Shown: positions 54,632 through 62,492 of the stretch, piece after piece
How the letters are laid out: every line of letters starts with the position of its first letter
Numbering within the stretch: the stretch's first letter is position 1
Source of the DNA: Streptomyces flavofungini
Lineage (GTDB): Bacteria > Actinomycetota > Actinomycetes > Streptomycetales > Streptomycetaceae
DNA: 64,000 nucleotides
Direction of reading: 5' to 3'
NCBI RefSeq assembly: GCF_014650815.1
Contig: NZ_BMVR01000011.1
Location: 124,001 to 188,000 of the forward strand
The notes under the pieces: generated by a model
The model's database searches: none
What the model was told of the DNA's origin: nothing
What the model saw: the letters and a program-made list of their open reading frames with translations, nothing else
Position numbers and translations under genes: made by a program

Positions 54632-56104
54632 GTGAGTATTTCCGAGCCCTTGGACGACCCGTGGGCCGACAGCGGTCCGGGGGACCGTCTGCCCGTCTCC
54701 CGCCCGCGCCGCGACGGCGGACGCGGCCAGGAGCAGCACGAGCGGGGCAGGGAGGGCGGCTGGGACAGCGGCGGCACGTCCTTCGAGCGCGTTCCCCCGC
54801 AGGACCTCGACGCGGAGCAGTCCGTGCTCGGCGGCATGCTGCTGTCGAAGGACGCCATCGCGGACGTCGTCGAGGTGATCAAGGGCCACGACTTCTACCG
54901 CCCGGCGCACGAGACGATCTTCATCGCGATCCTCGACCTCTACGCCAAGGGCGAGCCCGCCGACCCCATCACGGTCGCCGCCGAGCTCACCAAGCGCGGT
55001 GAGATCACCAAGGTCGGCGGCGCCTCGTATCTCCACTCGCTCGTCCAGACGGTCCCGACGGCGGCGAACGCCGAGTACTACGCGGAGATCGTCCACGAGC
55101 GCGCGGTCCTGCGCCGCCTGGTCGAGGCCGGCACGCGCATCACGCAGATGGGATACGCGGCCGACGGCGACGTCGACGAGATCGTCAACAGCGCCCAGGC
55201 CGAGATCTACGCCGTCACCGAGCAGCGCACCAGCGAGGACTATCTGCCGCTCGGCGACATCATGGAGGGCGCGCTCGACGAGATCGAGGCGATCGGGTCC
55301 CGCAGCGGCGAGATGACCGGTGTGCCGACGGGCTTCACCGACTTCGACTCGCTCACCAACGGCCTGCACCCCGGCCAGATGGTCGTCATCGCGGCCCGTC
55401 CCGCCATGGGTAAGTCCACGCTGGCCCTGGACTTCGCGCGGGCCGCGTCCATCAAGCACAACCTGCCGAGCGTCATCTTCTCCCTGGAAATGGGACGCAA
55501 CGAGATCGCGATGCGCTTGCTGTCCGCGGAGGCGCGGGTGGCGCTGCACCACATGCGTTCCGGCACGATGACGGACGAGGACTGGACCCGGCTCGCCCGC
55601 CGGATGCCCGAGGTGTCAGCGGCTCCGCTCTACATCGACGACTCCCCGAACCTGTCGATGATGGAGATCCGAGCCAAGTGCCGCCGCCTCAAGCAGCGCG
55701 CCGACATCAAGCTCGTGATCATCGACTATCTGCAGCTCATGCAGTCCGGCGGCTCGAAGCGCGCCGAGAGCCGACAGCAGGAAGTCTCGGACATGTCGCG
55801 AAACCTGAAGCTCCTCGCCAAGGAGCTGGAGGTTCCGGTCATCGCCCTCTCGCAGCTGAACCGTGGCCCCGAGCAGCGCACCGACAAGAAGCCCCAGGTC
55901 TCCGACCTGCGTGAATCCGGCTCCATCGAGCAGGACGCGGACATGGTGATCCTGCTGCACCGCGAGGACGCGTACGAGAAGGAGTCGCCTCGCGCGGGCG
56001 AGGCCGACATCATCGTGGGCAAGCACCGTAACGGCCCGACGGCGACCATCACGGTGGCGTTCCAGGGGCACTACTCGCGCTTTGTGGACATGGCGCAGAC
56101 GTAG
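54632..56104 (+). CDS. dnaB: Replicative DNA helicase DnaB
   Basis: A 490-residue hexameric 5'-3' helicase. A disordered 50-residue start precedes the N-domain (PPQDLDAEQSVLGGMLLSKDAIADVVEVI). The RecA-like motor has Walker A ARPAMGKST (K261), FSLEMGRNEIAMRLL, the Walker B region IDYLQLMQ, and the QLNRGPEQR and DLRESGSIEQDADMV motifs. No intein is present. GTG 54632 is supported by GGGAGGAGG. A DnaA-box cluster lies upstream. Confidence 0.97.
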   Translation: MSISEPLDDPWADSGPGDRLPVSRPRRDGGRGQEQHERGREGGWDSGGTSFERVPPQDLDAEQSVLGGMLLSKDAIADVVEVIKGHDFYRPAHETIFIAILDLYAKGEPADPITVAAELTKRGEITKVGGASYLHSLVQTVPTAANAEYYAEIVHERAVLRRLVEAGTRITQMGYAADGDVDEIVNSAQAEIYAVTEQRTSEDYLPLGDIMEGALDEIEAIGSRSGEMTGVPTGFTDFDSLTNGLHPGQMVVIAARPAMGKSTLALDFARAASIKHNLPSVIFSLEMGRNEIAMRLLSAEARVALHHMRSGTMTDEDWTRLARRMPEVSAAPLYIDDSPNLSMMEIRAKCRRLKQRADIKLVIIDYLQLMQSGGSKRAESRQQEVSDMSRNLKLLAKELEVPVIALSQLNRGPEQRTDKKPQVSDLRESGSIEQDADMVILLHREDAYEKESPRAGEADIIVGKHRNGPTATITVAFQGHYSRFVDMAQT

Positions 56105-56173
56105 GACCGGTTCCGCAGCCGTAGGAACGGGGCCTGCGGAGGCAGGGGCGGGTCTCGCAGTGGCTCGTCCCGT

Positions 56174-56216
56174 GGCACCTTCCGCCCCCTGCGGCCTTCA
56201 GGGGGCGGAAGGTGCC
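56174..56216. terminator. Very strong terminator after dnaB
   Basis: Perfect 18-bp arms 56174-56191 (GGCACCTTCCGCCCCCTG) and 56199-56216 with a 7-nt loop, between convergent dnaB and the PAP2 gene. Confidence 0.85.
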
Positions 56217-56229
56217 AGCCGGAGGTGGC

Positions 56230-57609
56230 TCAAACGAGTTCGGGTTGGGATTCTGGTTCGCGCTGCCGTACCAGTGCGGCTTTCGGTTCCCACATTCTCG
56301 TGGTGCGTACGTAGCCGTAGATCACTGAGCTCATTGCCAGAATGAGCAGTGGTCCGAACAGCCACGGGTGCCTGGCCATTTCCATCGGCAGAAAGCGGTA
56401 CGACAGCAAGAGCGCGGCGAATACCGTTGCGCCGTAAGCGGTGAACCGGATTCCTGACCGGTCCCAGCCACGGTCGAGCGTGCGCAGACCCGCTTCGACA
56501 GTGAGGGTGAACACCACACCGGCGACGATATCCACGCCGTAGTGGTAGCCGAATCCCAGCGTGGCGCCGAGCGTGGCGATCAGCCAGAACGCGCCTGCGA
56601 ATCGCAGAATTCGAGGCCCCTTGCGGGAGTGAATGAAGATCGCCGTGGCCCACGCCGTGTGCAGGCTCGGCATGCAGTTGCGCGGGGTGACCTCGTCGAA
56701 TGGGATCGCCTGCGGGGTATTGATCGACGGCGGGGTGTCCGGCCACAGGTTGGCCACCGCCCAGTGCGCGGTGGGCGGCGTGCTGGGCCACAGGTCGGGC
56801 TCGGTCCAGTGCTCGCTTCCGGTGCCGTAGGCAAAGATCGGCCCGACCACCGGGAAGATCATGTAGATGGCCGGCCCGAGCAGGCCGATGACCAGAAACG
56901 TGCGCACCAGGTGATGACGCGGGAAGCGGCGTTCCACGGACACGCGTCGCAGCTGGTACAGAGCGACGACGACCGCGGCCACCGCAAGCTGAACGTAGAC
57001 GAAGTCGAGAAGACGGATGCCGTTCGGACCGGTGGTCGCGACCAGTCTTCCGACCACCCACGACGGGTTGCCCAGCGCGTGATCGGCGGTTGCCACGTAC
57101 TGGTCGAGCACCGTCGGGCGGGTCTTCGCCGTGATCAGCAGCCAGGCATCGCCGGTCTTGCGGCCGGCCACGAGCAGCAGGCCGAGGCCGACGCCCTTCA
57201 GCAGCAGGGCACGTTCCCGGCCGGTGCGGCGCACGACAGCGATGACCGCGCAGCCCAGCATCACCCACAACGCGCCGTTGCCGAACGTCATCTTGGAGTC
57301 GACTGCCCAGCGCCCCAAGAAGAAGGGGATGTCGATGCAGACCGCGGCGCCAAGAGCGATGAACCGTTGCCGCCAGGTGAGCACCACCATCATCAACGCC
57401 ATACCGGCGTACAACAGCGGTCCCGACGCGGGAGCGAAAATCACCTCTTGTGCCTGATTGGTGATCGGTCCAGGCAGGCCGTAGTGACGCGCGGCGATCT
57501 CCAGTGCGATGAGGAACCCTAGGGTCACCACACCCGCCACGGTCCAGAGAACCGCCCGCGGTTGACGCCACGCGGTGAAATTAATTCTGCTGCTTATTCG
57601 CGAAAACAC
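56230..57609 (-). CDS. PAP2 superfamily membrane phosphatase, inositolphosphotransferase (Aur1/Ipt1-like) type
   Basis: A protein of about 460 residues with ten or more hydrophobic segments. The PAP2 catalytic motifs lie in the C-terminal half: CMPSLHTAWATAIFIHS (motif with the first His) and GYHYGVDIVAG (the second His and Asp). This spacing matches the bacterial PAP2_3 group. The start is uncertain: GTG 57609 is given, TTG 57630 is possible, and neither has a ribosome-binding site. The first 60 bp are clearly AT-richer than neighbours (TTAATTCTGCTGCTTATTCG), hinting at an acquired gene. The substrate is unknown. Confidence 0.78.
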   Translation of the reverse strand: MFSRISSRINFTAWRQPRAVLWTVAGVVTLGFLIALEIAARHYGLPGPITNQAQEVIFAPASGPLLYAGMALMMVVLTWRQRFIALGAAVCIDIPFFLGRWAVDSKMTFGNGALWVMLGCAVIAVVRRTGRERALLLKGVGLGLLLVAGRKTGDAWLLITAKTRPTVLDQYVATADHALGNPSWVVGRLVATTGPNGIRLLDFVYVQLAVAAVVVALYQLRRVSVERRFPRHHLVRTFLVIGLLGPAIYMIFPVVGPIFAYGTGSEHWTEPDLWPSTPPTAHWAVANLWPDTPPSINTPQAIPFDEVTPRNCMPSLHTAWATAIFIHSRKGPRILRFAGAFWLIATLGATLGFGYHYGVDIVAGVVFTLTVEAGLRTLDRGWDRSGIRFTAYGATVFAALLLSYRFLPMEMARHPWLFGPLLILAMSSVIYGYVRTTRMWEPKAALVRQREPESQPELV

Positions 57610-58211
57610 CCGCGTTGAGAGAGATATCAATTGTTTGGCCGATTTGTTAGGTGCTAGTTAAACAAGTGACTCTTCGTGCTGGCTGGAGTGGCTTTCCGTG
57701 ATGGGTGGCGATGAGGGCAGTCATCGTGAGTCGGATCATGCTATCGGAGCGGGGAGGGTAGGTTTCGCTGGTCACGGATGGTGCCAAGGCCAGTCGATCC
57801 TGTGCTCGATGATCCGCGTTCCAGGAGAGATCACGAAACTCTCGACGCCCCGCGGGCGCCGAGAGCAACGCAGGTTACTCAGTGGCTCGAAAGTGTGTGC
57901 TCAGCCGTTGGGGGGACAGGCTCTCGGGGCCGGACGCGTGGTCTCGCTGAGCTGGGCGACTCGGCCTGCTATCCCGCAGATGCCCTGCGGGAGCACCCGG
58001 ACGGCCGGGGGCCAGCCTTCGAGCCGGGGGACATGGTCGCGCGCCGCCCCCGTACGCGGCGTTTCGAGCTGGTGACCGGCCGCACCGTGCACGAGAGCGA
58101 CCCGACCGGCTTCGCCGCCGCGGTGCGGAGCCTTCTCGACGGGCTGGGAGCGGTCTGGACGTGCGGGGGCGTGCGACGGGGTGTGTTGTGGAGCCTTCCT
58201 AGGGCAGCGGG
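57610..58211. other. Gene-poor stretch with a possible coding remnant
   Basis: The first half (57,610-57,940) is relatively AT-rich with no plausible gene on either strand. The second half contains a short tract with strong codon bias (see the remnant entry). No ribosome-binding site, inverted repeat or transposase motif was recognised. Confidence 0.4.
57945..58170 (+). pseudogene. Possible gene remnant
   Basis: In the plus frame beginning near 57,945 about 65 codons show nearly 90% G/C at third positions. They read as a balanced sequence (ADALREHPDGRGPAFEPGD, then FELVTGRTVHESDPTGFAAA). Upstream and downstream of this tract the same frame loses its bias, and no start with a ribosome-binding site or stop fits; the next stop lies inside the convergent oxidoreductase gene. 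This looks like the leftover of a truncated gene. The family is not recognised. Confidence 0.3.
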
Positions 58212-59342
58212 TTACGCGGACTCGCTGCCGCGTGGTGTCAGCTTCACCAAGGCCGGGTGCCGCTGGGCCGCCAGGGCGCCACGGACGATGAACTCCTTGT
58301 ACAGGGCGGCGAAGCGGCCCGTGAGGACCAGTTCGCGCGGGCTGTCGTCGGCGCGTACGTACTGCACGAGGGCGTCCCGTCGGCCCAGGCTGATGCACTG
58401 GTTGACGTAGCGGAAGCGCAGGGTGCGCGGGGTGCGTCCGGCGAGACGGTCGGTCACCGTGCGGGCCACGTGGGCGGCCGCCGGGAGACCCGTCGCGCAG
58501 GCCATCCGCAGCTCCTGGCCGTCCTGGCGTTGCGCCGCGGCCGCGTCGCCGATCGCGTACACGTCCGGGTGCGAGACGGAGCGCAAGGTCCGGTCGACCA
58601 CCATCCGACCGTGCTCGTCCACCGCGAACCCCGCGGTGCGTGCCACGTCCGGGACCCGGAAACCCGTCGTCCACACCACCGTGTCCGCGGGCAGGTGCCG
58701 ACCATCGCTGAGCTGGACCCCGTCCGCGCGCACCTCGGCGACGCGTGCCTGCTCCTGGACCTCCACGCCGAGCCGGGCGAACACCCGGCGCAGATGCTGC
58801 CGTCCGCGTTCCGACAGGGCCGCGCCCAGCGCCCCGCCGGTCACCAGGCGCACCTTCAACTCCGGCCGCGACTCGGCCAGTTCCGACGCCGCCTCGATAC
58901 CGGTCAGGCCGCCGCCGACGACGGTGACGCAGCCCCCCTCGTCCAGCTTCGCCCGCAGCCGCGTGGCGTCGTCCCGGCCCGCGAGCGGGTACGCGTGCTG
59001 CGCGGCACCCGGCACGGCGTCCTCGTCCGCGCTGCTGCCCAGGGCGTAGACCAAGGTGTCGTAGGGGATGGGTGCGCCGTCGGTGAGCCCGACCTCGTGG
59101 CGGTCGGGGTCGATCGACACGACCCGGTCGACGACGAACTCCACGGGTGCTCCCGCGAGCAGCTCGGCGATGGACCGCTCCCGCACCCGCTGGCCGACGG
59201 CGACCTGGTGCATCCGTACCCGCTCGGCGAACCGGTCGGCGGCGTTCACCAGGGTCACCCGCGTCGACGGGTCCTTGGCGATCATCTTGGCCGCGACCAC
59301 TCCCGCATAGCCAGCACCCAGCACGACGATGTGCGCTGCCAT
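58212..59342 (-). CDS. NAD(P)/FAD-dependent oxidoreductase, NDH-2-like
   Basis: A 376-residue two-dinucleotide-fold flavoprotein. The FAD motif is GAGYAG (9-14) in AAHIVVLGAGYAGVVAA; the NAD motif is VTVVGGGLTGIEAASELAE; the second FAD motif is HPDVYAIGDAAAA. This is the layout of type II NADH dehydrogenases and related quinone reductases. No C-terminal membrane helix is evident, so it may be peripheral or soluble. ATG 59342 (or GTG 59345) follows AAGGAG. Confidence 0.88.
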   Translation of the reverse strand: MAAHIVVLGAGYAGVVAAKMIAKDPSTRVTLVNAADRFAERVRMHQVAVGQRVRERSIAELLAGAPVEFVVDRVVSIDPDRHEVGLTDGAPIPYDTLVYALGSSADEDAVPGAAQHAYPLAGRDDATRLRAKLDEGGCVTVVGGGLTGIEAASELAESRPELKVRLVTGGALGAALSERGRQHLRRVFARLGVEVQEQARVAEVRADGVQLSDGRHLPADTVVWTTGFRVPDVARTAGFAVDEHGRMVVDRTLRSVSHPDVYAIGDAAAAQRQDGQELRMACATGLPAAAHVARTVTDRLAGRTPRTLRFRYVNQCISLGRRDALVQYVRADDSPRELVLTGRFAALYKEFIVRGALAAQRHPALVKLTPRGSESA

Positions 59343-59647
59343 CACGTTCTCCTTCCAACGGTGGGTGGCGTCAAAGGGGTGACCAGATGGAGGGGGCGGT
59401 TCGTGACAGTGCAGGCCGGGACGGTGATCACGTGAGGGTGAGGGCGATGGGCACAGGACGGTGAGGTCGGCGGTCAGATGAGGGTGAGGGGGGCGGTCAC
59501 GCGAGGGCGAAGGCGGCAGTCGCGGGGCGGATCAGGACGGCGGCCACGCGCGGCGAGAGGTGTTTCACGTGAAACATGTCCCGCCAGGTCAGGAGCCGAC
59601 ACCGGAATTGACTCGACGCGCGCCACCCACCCGTATGGACTGGCCCC
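59343..59647. other. Divergent intergenic region with G-rich repeats and parS
   Basis: About 300 bp between divergent oxidoreductase and hydrolase genes. It contains a parS at 59562-59575 and degenerate G-rich repeats at about 59,428-59,520 built on TCA-n3-GAGGGnGA. No gene is evident. Confidence 0.45.
59562..59575. other. parS: parS site 10
   Basis: Exact GTTTCACGTGAAAC, 72 bp upstream of the serine hydrolase start. Confidence 0.95.
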
Positions 59648-61021
59648 ATGACTCATGAAGAGCTGCTTCCCAGCACCCGCCGATCCCTGACCCACCGCAT
59701 CGCCACGGCCCAGGCAGAAGGGCGAGCCCCTTCGCTGGTCGCCGCGGTCGTCCGCGACGGCGAGCTGGCGTGGACCGGGGCCCGCTCCTGCGTGGCGGGG
59801 CACGCGCCGGACGAGAACGTGCAGTACCGCATTGGATCGATCACCAAGACGTTCACCGCGGTCCTCGTGATGCGCCTGCGTGATGAGGGTGTGCTCGACC
59901 TCTCGGACCCCTTGGAGAAGCATCTGCCGGGCACCGGCGCGGGCGAGGTGACGATCGGGGAACTCCTCGCGCACACGGGAGGGTTGGGGGCGGAGACGCC
60001 GGGTGTCTGGTGGGAACGCAGCTCGGCCTCGCTGCGCCCCGAGCTGAGCGACGTACTCGGCGGGCGGCCCTTCAAGCACCCCGTGGGGCGGCGGCACCAC
60101 TACTCCAACCCCGGTTACACGCTGCTCGGTTCGCTGATCGAGGCGCTGCGTGGCGAGCCGTGGGAGGACGTGCTGCGGCGTGAGGTCCTGGAGCCGCTCG
60201 GCCTGAGCCGCACCAGCGGCCACCCGCAGGCCCCGCACGCCGGTGGCTGGGCGGTGCACCCTTGGGCGGACGTCATGCTGCCCGAGCCCACCGAGGACCT
60301 GGGGTTGATGGCACCGGCCGGACAGCTGTGGTCCACCACGGCCGACCTGGCGCGGTTCGCCGTCTTCCTGATGGAGGGCGACGACCGGGTGCTCGGCGTG
60401 GATTCGGTCCGCGAGATGAAGACTCCGTCGGCGCCCGCGGAGGCTGGGGAGTGGGAGCGGACGTACGGGCTGGGAGTGGATCTGGTCGGCGGGAAGGGAT
60501 ACACGCTGGCCGGTCACACGGGCTCGCTTCCCGGGTTCGTCGCGTCGCTGTGGACGAGCGAGAAGGACGGGGTGGGGGCGGTGGTCCTTGCCAACTGCAC
60601 GTCCGGGCTGCCGGTGGCCGTCGTGGCCGCGGAACTCGTACAGATCGTGGCGGAGGCCGAGCCGCGCATTCCCGAGCCGTGGCGGCCGCTGCCGGAGGTC
60701 GATCCAGCCGTGCTGGAGCTGGCGGGGCCCTGGTACTGGGGGACCGGCGTGTACGTGCTGCGCCTTGCGGCCGAGGGCGCGGTCGAGGTGGGGCCGCTGG
60801 CGGGCGCGGGGCGCGGTTCGCGGTTTCGGCCCAACGGGGACGGGACGTGGACGGGGCTCGACGGCTACTTCGCGGGTGAGCGCCTTGAGGCCGTCCGGGG
60901 GGCGGACGGCTCGGTGAGCCACCTCGACCTCGCGTCGTTCGTCTTCACGCGTGAGCCGTACGAGGCGGGGGCGCCGGTGCCGGGCGGGGTGGACCCGGAG
61001 GGCTGGCGCGGGCTCGCGTAA
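59648..61021 (+). CDS. Class C beta-lactamase-like serine hydrolase
   Basis: A 457-residue protein of the beta-lactamase/PBP4* fold. Active-site motifs are S64-I-T-K67, Y152-S-N154 and a late HTG (in TLAGHTGSLPG) in the KTG position. No signal peptide is seen, so it may act in the cytosol. A C-terminal roughly 100-residue domain (VLELAGPWYWGTGVYVLRL) is lipocalin-like. It may be an esterase or D-aminopeptidase rather than a true lactamase. Confidence 0.88.
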   Translation: MTHEELLPSTRRSLTHRIATAQAEGRAPSLVAAVVRDGELAWTGARSCVAGHAPDENVQYRIGSITKTFTAVLVMRLRDEGVLDLSDPLEKHLPGTGAGEVTIGELLAHTGGLGAETPGVWWERSSASLRPELSDVLGGRPFKHPVGRRHHYSNPGYTLLGSLIEALRGEPWEDVLRREVLEPLGLSRTSGHPQAPHAGGWAVHPWADVMLPEPTEDLGLMAPAGQLWSTTADLARFAVFLMEGDDRVLGVDSVREMKTPSAPAEAGEWERTYGLGVDLVGGKGYTLAGHTGSLPGFVASLWTSEKDGVGAVVLANCTSGLPVAVVAAELVQIVAEAEPRIPEPWRPLPEVDPAVLELAGPWYWGTGVYVLRLAAEGAVEVGPLAGAGRGSRFRPNGDGTWTGLDGYFAGERLEAVRGADGSVSHLDLASFVFTREPYEAGAPVPGGVDPEGWRGLA

Positions 61022-61134
61022 GCCGTCGCACAGGGCGTCACGCAAGTCGTTGCGCCGAGCTGTTGGGCGAGCCGTCGGACGACTGTGGCGGCCTTGGAGC
61101 GGCCACGAGGTGCTGAGGTGTCCTGCTTCGCCAT

Positions 61135-61148
61135 GTTTCACGTGAAAC
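61135..61148. other. parS: parS site 11
   Basis: Exact GTTTCACGTGAAAC between the serine hydrolase and the convergent GNAT gene, 12 bp left of a 7-bp tandem repeat. Confidence 0.95.
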
Positions 61149-61160
61149 AGGCCACCCCGG

Positions 61161-61202
61161 CACTCGGCACTCGGCACTCGGTACCCGGCACTCGGTATCC
61201 GG
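61161..61202. repeat. 7-bp tandem repeat (six units) downstream of the GNAT gene
   Basis: Six contiguous heptamers: CACTCGG three times, TACCCGG, CACTCGG, TATCCGG. It lies between parS site 11 and the 3' end of the leftward GNAT gene. Confidence 0.85.
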
Positions 61203-61228
61203 CGTCAGGGCCCGTGCCGCCCACGCGG

Positions 61229-61681
61229 TCAGAGCTGGAGCTTGAAGCCCACATGCGAGGCCGTGAAGCCCAGGCGCTCGTAGAAGCGGTGCGCGTCGGT
61301 GCGCTTGACGTCCGAGGTCAGCTGCACCAGCTGGCAGCCCTGTCGCCGGGACTCGTCGACGGCCCACTCGATGAAGCGGGTGCCGAGCCCGCTGCCCCGT
61401 TCGTCGGCGTGCACGCGGACGGCTTCGATGATCGAACGGACCGCGCCCTTGCGGGAGAGGCCCGGCACGATGGTCAGCTGCAGCGTGCCCACCACGCGGC
61501 CTTCGCGCACGGCGACGACCAGGTTCTGGTTCGGGTCCTCGGCGAGCCGCTCGAACGCCGGCAGGTACGGCGTCATGTCGTCCGGGGACTCGCGCTCGGC
61601 GCCCAAGGGGTCGTCGGCGAGCATCGCGACGATCGCGGGGATGTCGTCGGGCACGGCGGGTCGTATCTCAAGATCTCCCAT
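61229..61681 (-). CDS. GNAT family N-acetyltransferase
   Basis: A 150-residue single-domain acetyltransferase. The acetyl-CoA loop is RGSGLG (95-100) in VHADERGSGLGTRFIEWAVDESR, and the C-terminal VKRTDAHRFYERLGFTASHVGF is typical of the family. ATG 61681. Different 7-bp tandem repeats flank the gene on both sides (61161-61202 and 61699-61733). The substrate is unknown. Confidence 0.9.
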   Translation of the reverse strand: MGDLEIRPAVPDDIPAIVAMLADDPLGAERESPDDMTPYLPAFERLAEDPNQNLVVAVREGRVVGTLQLTIVPGLSRKGAVRSIIEAVRVHADERGSGLGTRFIEWAVDESRRQGCQLVQLTSDVKRTDAHRFYERLGFTASHVGFKLQL

Positions 61682-61698
61682 GGCCGCAGCCTATGCGG

Positions 61699-61733
61699 CA
61701 GACCGCAGACCGCAGACCGCAGACCGCAGACCG
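61699..61733. repeat. 7-bp tandem repeat (five units) upstream of the GNAT gene
   Basis: Five exact contiguous copies of CAGACCG. They begin 18 bp upstream of the GNAT start codon, inside the leader, and would be prone to slippage. Confidence 0.9.
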
Positions 61734-61764
61734 GGAGGACGGGCGGACCTAGACGGGTGCGGAC

Positions 61765-62223
61765 TTAGGCAGGCGTGCGGACCGCCTCGACCGCCTGGAC
61801 CAGCGGTGCCAGCTCGGGGTTCTTGGCGGCCTCGTCCAGGGCCTCACGCAGTGCCGCGTCATTGGTGGGCCGGGCCTCGCCGAGGAGCGCGGCGCCGCTC
61901 TCGCTGACGTCCGTGTAGATGCCGCGCCGGTCGGTGGGGCACAGGTAACGCGACAGCAGTCCGCGCTCCTCGAGGCGGGTGACCAGCCGGGTGGTGGCGC
62001 TCTGGCTGAGGACGACGGCGTCGGCGACCTGCTTCATCTGTAGATGGCCGCCCTCGCCTTCGTGCTGGCGGTTCAGGACGTCGAGCAGGCTGTACTCCCG
62101 CACGCTCAGGCCGTGCTTGGCCTGCAGGGCCCGCTCGACATGGGTCTCGATCTTCCCGTGGAGCAGGGAGAGAGCGCACCAGCCCTGGGCGAGGGCGGTG
62201 AGTGCGGGGTCTGTCGCTGTCAT
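61765..62223 (-). CDS. MarR family transcriptional regulator
   Basis: A 152-residue winged-helix dimer. GLSVREYSLLDVLNRQ and LQMKQVADAVVLSQSATTRLVTRLEERGLLSRYLCPTDRRGIYTDVSESG carry the MarR HTH and wing (DRR). ATG 62223 follows GGAGGAAC. It is divergent from an MFS exporter gene, the classic arrangement in which MarR represses the pump and is released by a ligand. Confidence 0.93.
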   Translation of the reverse strand: MTATDPALTALAQGWCALSLLHGKIETHVERALQAKHGLSVREYSLLDVLNRQHEGEGGHLQMKQVADAVVLSQSATTRLVTRLEERGLLSRYLCPTDRRGIYTDVSESGAALLGEARPTNDAALREALDEAAKNPELAPLVQAVEAVRTPA

Positions 62224-62312
62224 GACTGTTCCTCCGTCTTCCTGCGTCCCGGACGCCTTCGTGCGGCTCGGACGGTTCCCGTGGCGGGTGACTTCTCGTG
62301 TCCTCAAGCCGT

Positions 62313-62381
62313 CGCTGCTCGCGCCCCTGAGCGGTCGGTGCTCGCGTCCCCGAGCGGTCGCTGTCCGCGTCCTTGAGCGGT
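62313..62381. repeat. Three 23-bp degenerate tandem repeats upstream of marR
   Basis: Units 62313-62335, 62336-62358 and 62359-62381 each follow CG(C/G)TG...GCG...GAGCGGT. They lie in the marR leader between marR and the MFS promoter. Confidence 0.7.
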
Positions 62382-62400
62382 TGCGTCCAGGATAGTCCAC

Positions 62401-62460
62401 CGACGCAATATCCCGCGCTTGCAATTAACCCGCGCATGCAACTATTGTGGACGCACGTTA
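62401..62460 (+). promoter_or_regulatory. marR/MFS operator-promoter region
   Basis: For the exporter, TTGCAA (62419-62424) and TATTGT (62443-62448) with an 18-bp spacer form a likely promoter. Three direct repeats of GCAA followed by CCCGCGC overlap it (GCAATATCCCGCGC, GCAATTAACCCGCGC, GCAACTATT). TTGCA...TGCAA at 62419-62441 is also dyadic, as expected for a MarR operator. Confidence 0.55.
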
Positions 62461-62492
62461 AGCGCCCTTGCAACCGTCTGGAAGGTAGTTCC

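Noticed and set aside
57647..57868. Minus-strand 73-codon frame next to the PAP2 gene as a transposase fragment
   Set aside because: No DDE motif, no inverted repeats and no target duplication could be identified, so a mobile element cannot be supported.
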